Part shown: positions 59,630 through 64,000 of the stretch, in pieces
How the letters are laid out: every line of letters starts with the position of its first letter
How positions within the stretch are numbered: position 1 is the first letter of the stretch
NCBI GenBank assembly: GCA_012932865.1
Contig: SAXG01000006.1
Location: 434,001 to 498,000, forward strand
Source: Amylostereum areolatum
Lineage: Eukaryota > Basidiomycota > Agaricomycetes > Russulales > Stereaceae
Direction: 5' to 3'
DNA length: 64,000 bases
The notes under the pieces: generated by a model
What the model was told of the DNA's origin: nothing
The model's input: only the letters and a program-made list of their open reading frames with translations
The model's database searches: none
Program-made: the position numbers and the translations under genes

Positions 59630-62600
59630 ATGGACCAGATTCCCCTTCCTCCCGTGGCAGACCCTCCCTCATCACCCTACAGCCTCGTCGAAACCACTCC
59701 CAAAAAGCGAAAACGGGGCCGTCCGGGGCCGTCTCTGAAACGACATGTGCCCAAGCGCCTCCGCACACGAACGGCGCCGATCCCCGCTCCGCTGTTCAAC
59801 CCCGCCGGCCAAGATGAAGATGAAATATACATGGATGCGATGGATGCGAGTGGGCTGGATGATACGGTGGACGACGGGGCTGATTCAGAAGTGCGGGATA
59901 ATCTGGAGACGGGCGAGGGTGGGAGCGAGGAGCCGGAAACCGTTCGGAATGCAAGGGATCAGCCTGAGCCCCATGCTCTGATGGGTGCGGCTCAGACTAA
60001 GAAGGATCAGGAGAAACAGGCAAGGGCAGAGGAGGTGCTGAAGAAAAGAGAGGGGAAAAAGAGAGCCGAGGAGACACGGAAGAGTGCGGAGGATGTAGTG
60101 CAGGCAGATCGAGTCTGGAAGGATATTACAAGGAGGGTCGACGACGACGGCTATGGATTCACCTCGGTCCACCACTTCCTCACGACGGTTTTCACGACGA
60201 AAGATCAGCAGATGGCCGCCACGGCAGGCCGATATGTGTCCAACCATGGCCCAGACCTCATCAGCATGGTGGCTGAGCGCTCTCGTCCCGAGGCCGTGCG
60301 CGACATACTCATTGATCTACTGGTGCCAATGCTCCAACGCGAAGGGGACGCGATCAAGACCTTGTTCTCGAGAGGGTGGTATACAAGTGTGGCCACGCTC
60401 CTAGCCGAGTTCTCGATGGAAGAGCTTGCAGTGAAGGTCAAAGAGGCGGCACCGCTTCTCTGGAAGATGCTTGAGGAAGTGGGAATCGCAACGGCGCATC
60501 AAGAAAGTCCTCGGCGGGATCCTACACTGGTGCGTAGTGAACATGTCCGTGCAATACAAGCCTCCAAAACTAATCCTACCAGCAGATATTTACGACGGTT
60601 GCGGCAATGCTGGCCGTGCTTCGCTCGGAACGAGCCACCAACTTTCAAGTAACTATCGGCCTCTTCCTGCTCGCTTCCGGTGCTGCAAAGCGCGAGATTG
60701 AGGTTCTCGCTCATGCTGGAATCTCAGTGTCGTATGCACAAGTCCTTCGCCACGTCAAGATTCTCTCCGACGAGGGCAAGAAGAATATCAAGCAGGCCAT
60801 ACTCGAAGGCATGGTCGGAATTGTGTGGGACAACGTCAACATCCCATTCCGTGTCGGCGAGCAACGTATTACGAACAAGAACCATTTCGACAACGGAACA
60901 ACGGCTACGGTCATTCCCCTCTACGATCCATCCACTCCCAACGGACGCGTTCCTCATGGAACACTCTCACTTGATATGAAACCTCAACGGACATCCCGGC
61001 TCTCTATCACAGGGTTCCCTCTCGAGCACGTTCTCCCGCTCCCGCAACACGTGCTGGAGCTCTCAGATAGCTGTCTCTGGCAGTTGAAGCAGCTTGCCAT
61101 GGATTGCATCCCCGACCTACAGCGCTTCCGTGCAGACGTGGGTGATGCACCTACCGTACTTGCGATCCCTGTGCACAAGACCGAACAGCATCCTCTACCG
61201 GCCATGTTGATTGACGAGTCGAGTTTGGATGGCGCGCTCGAGGTACTTCAAACAATTTTAAAGGAGATGGGTGTGGACGAGCCGGGATTCATGACGGACC
61301 ATGGACTCCTGTTTGTGGATGGTGATCTGCTCACAGAGAGCCTTGTCGATAAGGTGTGTGCGCATGGTATCATTATGATTCATTGGTGGCTCTGATACCT
61401 CTGTTTCGCTCAGATCGAGTCCGCCCGTCGCAACTGTACTGACCCGGAGAAGGGGTTCCAGTACATGGTCCTTCGCTTTGGGCTCTTTCACGCAAAAATG
61501 GCCGGATGTCGTCTTGTCATCAATGAGCACTGGGGTAAGCCAAACTCGGAATGGCCAGGAGGACTCTGCTGGGAGAACACGTTCCTTCGCCGTAAACCTA
61601 TGTCTGCTGGCTGGAAGAGCAAGAAATCAACACCTTGGGCACCAGCTCATGATCTACTCCGCATATCGTTGCGTGCACACATCAAGGACGGCTTTCGCAT
61701 TTACTGCGGACAAGACGATGTCGTACAATGGGCTCGCGAGGCATCTTGGGAGGAATTCGATCAGGTTGCTCGGACTGGGTATAAGCGCCTCTTCTCAACA
61801 CGCGCCGCGGACAAATTGCGAGACTTGCCTGAAGCCGAGCGCGATTACACACTCGAGAACAACGTCCTCTACAATCGTGACACCCTATATTACATTGTGC
61901 TTGTCTTTGCGATCAAGCATGGTGACATAGGTTGCGTTGTCAATGTTCTCCGCGTCTGGGGTGTCATGATGCGGGGGGTTATGCCTCGTTATGCCGAGGC
62001 AATTTTCGAGACACTCGCTCGTCTTGACAAGTATCATCCTAAACTACGGCAAGTTCTACTTTTTGACCGCATGTTTGCATCATGTATACCTAATGTTTGA
62101 CGATGCTCCCTCATAGTGTACTCTTCCTCCACAACTGGCTCGTCAATCTTACAGGACGTGCCGATGGTTTCAAGGAGGTTGACCTTCTTCAAGAGCACCA
62201 AAACTTTTGGGCGAAGGTACGTCTTGCTATCATTCAAGGTCTAAGCCTTGCAACTAAAAGATGTTGCTAGGTCATGTACACAGCCAAAGGCTCTAATAAG
62301 AGTTGGGAGTGGCTCTCCATGATCACAGTCTGCATTTTCACGCTCCGCGACGCAATGCGCACCGTTCACAAATCATTCAAGATTCCTGAACTCGGCATCT
62401 CGCATACAAGCCCAGCGGGGCAGGGAGATGTCGACGAACTGGCTGACGAGATGGCGAGGCAAAAGGTGCAAGAGTATGTGCCAAACCGACCGTCAAAACC
62501 GTTCACGGCGCCTGTGCGGGATCTCTTCCACAATGGTGCAGACTACGCCAACCACCCCAAGGCTTTCCAGTCTTGCCGTCAAGATCCTCGCCGTGCACGT

Positions 62601-62960
62601 TATGCCAACACGTCTAGTTCTATTCTAACAGCTAGCGTACCAATCGCGACATCCCACAATGGTCAGGTCCCCTACGAGCAGGAGTCGATGTTGAATGAAG
62701 AAGCGAACACAGATGCGCCCAATGATCATCATCTCGATGAGACTGCTCAAGTCCAACACTTACCTGAGTACTTTGCGGACATTGTGCATGATGGTGTTAC
62801 AGTGCACGATGACATGAATGAGCGTCCGACGGTGGAGGATCTCGCAGTGGACGAAGAGGAGTTTTATGGTATTAAGGGCAACATATGGGCACGGGCGGTA
62901 CAAATGGTGGAAGATATGGAGGAGTTACAGCACGGAGACCATATGTATGAAAATCCGTGA
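59630..62960 (+). CDS. DUF6589-like protein with an N-terminal AT-hook, possible transposon-derived gene
   Basis: Five exons (59630-60529, 60586-61353, 61414-62048, 62117-62216, 62271-62960), phase-consistent, give 1,030 residues. The N-terminus is basic and carries an AT-hook (KKRKRGRPGPSLKRH). A charged coiled-coil-like stretch (residues about 120-165, KKDQEKQARAEEVLKKREG) follows, then a large globular domain with IVWDNVNIPFRVGEQRITNKNHFDNGTTA, FMTDHGLLFVDGDLLTES, FQYMVLRFGLFHAKMAGC and TLENNVLYNRDTLYY. This resembles the DUF6589 family, very numerous in mushroom genomes, often near mobile DNA. The spaced Asp residues recall an RNase-H-like nuclease fold, which is inference. The third intron (62049-62116) has a GC donor. 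No inverted ends were found around it. Confidence 0.65.
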
Positions 62961-63774
62961 CCGTTGTAACAAGTTTGAACATGTGAGGAACTAAGGATGG
63001 ACCGAGGCAGGAAGGATCAGTGAGGATAGCTGACGCACGGCGCGTGGTGACTCGGGATAGTTGCATGGAGATGGCGAGAGGCTCATGTTGCGAGAAATCA
63101 ACCCTACATGTAGATGCTGTAAGTGTTACAGCATCTGGGAGGTGAGAGCGCGGACGCACCTCGTCGGGTAGCACTCCGTTGTGACTGGCCCCGCATCACC
63201 ATCCGCCATGGAGACCACCCTTCCCTGCAGAGGAGACTGTTTTGAGGACATCTTCACGTCGCCGCGCATGGACCCGCTTGTCCTCAGGGCTCAGCATGAA
63301 CGGCATGCCGATTCTCCCGGGTCTGGCGCTGCTGGGTCTGATGGTGGGCCGTGGCTGAGCCAGGTTATTGCCTATATTTGGTGTTGACCAGTGGCCAGGG
63401 TTGCGTTGGCGTGCGGGATCCATGGTGTGTCTGCAAGTCGAAGGGATGACGAGGAAGGACAGACGTGAGGACAGAGAGAGGTTCCGGTGCGCTGAGTCGT
63501 TCGACGTTTGGACGCAGTTCATTGTACGGTCACATGACCACTATCAGCCGCCGACGCGCCCCCGGAAAAGTTGCCCTACCACTTCCTCACGCATAAGACC
63601 CCTTAGATTTTGGTGCGGGCCTCCTCAGTATGGTCTATTCATTCATATTTAAGTGTCCTTGGTATTCTCAACCTTGTTCTAGCCCGTCCCCAAGCAGAGT
63701 TTCTCCTCAGCTTAGTCAGCCCATCCATCGGAGCGGCGAGTCGCGACTACATGTCGTTACCCTCGCACAAGTAT
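62961..63774. other. Intergenic, 3' flanks of two genes
   Basis: Lies between the stop of the DUF6589-like gene and the stop of the bromodomain gene. A 76-residue minus frame starting at the ATG near 63423 lacks motifs and was not called. A short hairpin, GATGCTGTAAGTGTTACAGCATC, lies near 63113-63135. Confidence 0.5.
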
Positions 63775-64000
63775 TCATTCGCCTGTGACAGAGGTTCAGA
63801 TATGCTCAAGAGGTTCAATAAGAGTACATACCATCATCTGAAACCAGTGCGAGGGCCCCAGGAAGATCCGGGTTTTGACGAGCATGATCTACAAGACAAT
63901 GTCGTACAACCCCTTCAAGTGTCACCGAGTCCAGCCATTCCTGAGAATCCTCGTCATAGAACATACGCGCATTGTTGAACATAAGTAGCCAGTCACCCAA
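63775..64000 (-). CDS. C-terminal exons of a bromodomain protein, cut by the window edge
   Basis: The exon 64000-63832 reads DWLLMFNNARMFYDEDSQEWLDSV, the second half of a bromodomain (the FNNAR..Y segment of the B-C helices, holding the conserved acetyl-lysine Asn), then TLEGVVRHCLVDHARQNPDLPG. A 49-nt GTATGT..CAG intron leads to a tiny last exon (63782-63775) ending DDGE and stop. A C-terminal bromodomain followed at once by a short acidic end fits Snf2/Sth1 or Rsc-type chromatin remodelling subunits; the rest lies outside the window, so the identity stays open. Confidence 0.65.

Noticed and set aside
59630..63774. Complete transposon with terminal inverted repeats around the DUF6589-like gene
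   Set aside because: I compared the flanks by eye and found no matching inverted ends or target duplication.

Overview
This is nuclear DNA of a filamentous basidiomycete, most likely an agaricomycete. Genes are packed on both strands and cut by many short introns (about 48-60 nt) with CTAAC/CTGAC-like branch points. One long open frame resembles the DUF6589 proteins common in mushroom genomes. No virus, plasmid, CRISPR or bacterial operon was seen. Gene models were spliced by hand from the frame of conserved motifs and splice signals; family names come from recognised motifs, not from a search.

Layout. 0.4-4.6 kb: a Ser/Thr-rich single-pass surface protein and a membrane-anchored heparinase II/III-like enzyme. 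4.9-6.5 kb: a peroxisomal 3-ketoacyl-CoA thiolase with a PTS2. 6.5-9.6 kb: gene-poor, with a possible gene relic, GGGGAC repeats and a clean 504-bp hAT-like MITE. 9.6-17.2 kb: TatD-type nuclease, RINT1/Tip20 tether subunit, peroxisomal ABC fatty-acid half-transporter. 17.4-19.0 kb: mitochondrial uS8 and a PRELI lipid-transfer protein, divergent, with a telomere-like box between them. 19.6-27.4 kb: the B-block subunit of TFIIIC, carrying a 292-bp inverted-repeat element inside an exon. 27.7-30.4 kb: unknown multipass membrane protein. 30.9-37.5 kb: Ssk2-type MAPKKK and DRG1/Rbg1 GTPase, divergent. 38.1-46.9 kb: metallo-beta-lactamase-fold hydrolase, a second PRELI protein, RIC1, and a 2-oxoglutarate/Fe(II) oxygenase. 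47.1-59.0 kb: sterol 3-beta-glucosyltransferase (Atg26), a SUR7/PalI tetraspanner, an intron-bearing tRNA-Lys(CUU), a GH72 glucanosyltransferase and an RRM/zinc-knuckle SR-like protein. 59.6-63.0 kb: the DUF6589-like gene. Right edge: the C-terminal exons of a bromodomain protein.

Most genes are housekeeping and not an operon. Functional neighbours are thiolase plus ABCD transporter (peroxisomal fatty-acid oxidation), uS8m plus PRELI (mitochondria), and the Atg26-SUR7-GH72 stretch (plasma membrane and wall).

The most unusual content is in splicing. There is a probable AT-AC intron and a frame-preserving GC-AG intron in the thiolase, at least six well-supported GC-AG introns over the window, and a DRG1 gene whose conserved C-terminus can be read only through a 1-nt microexon (it also has a 6-nt exon). 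Two small inverted-repeat elements have clear ends, one of them inside TFIIIC. Four places show a one-base frame change; each is either an assembly indel or a very short intron, and DNA alone cannot decide.
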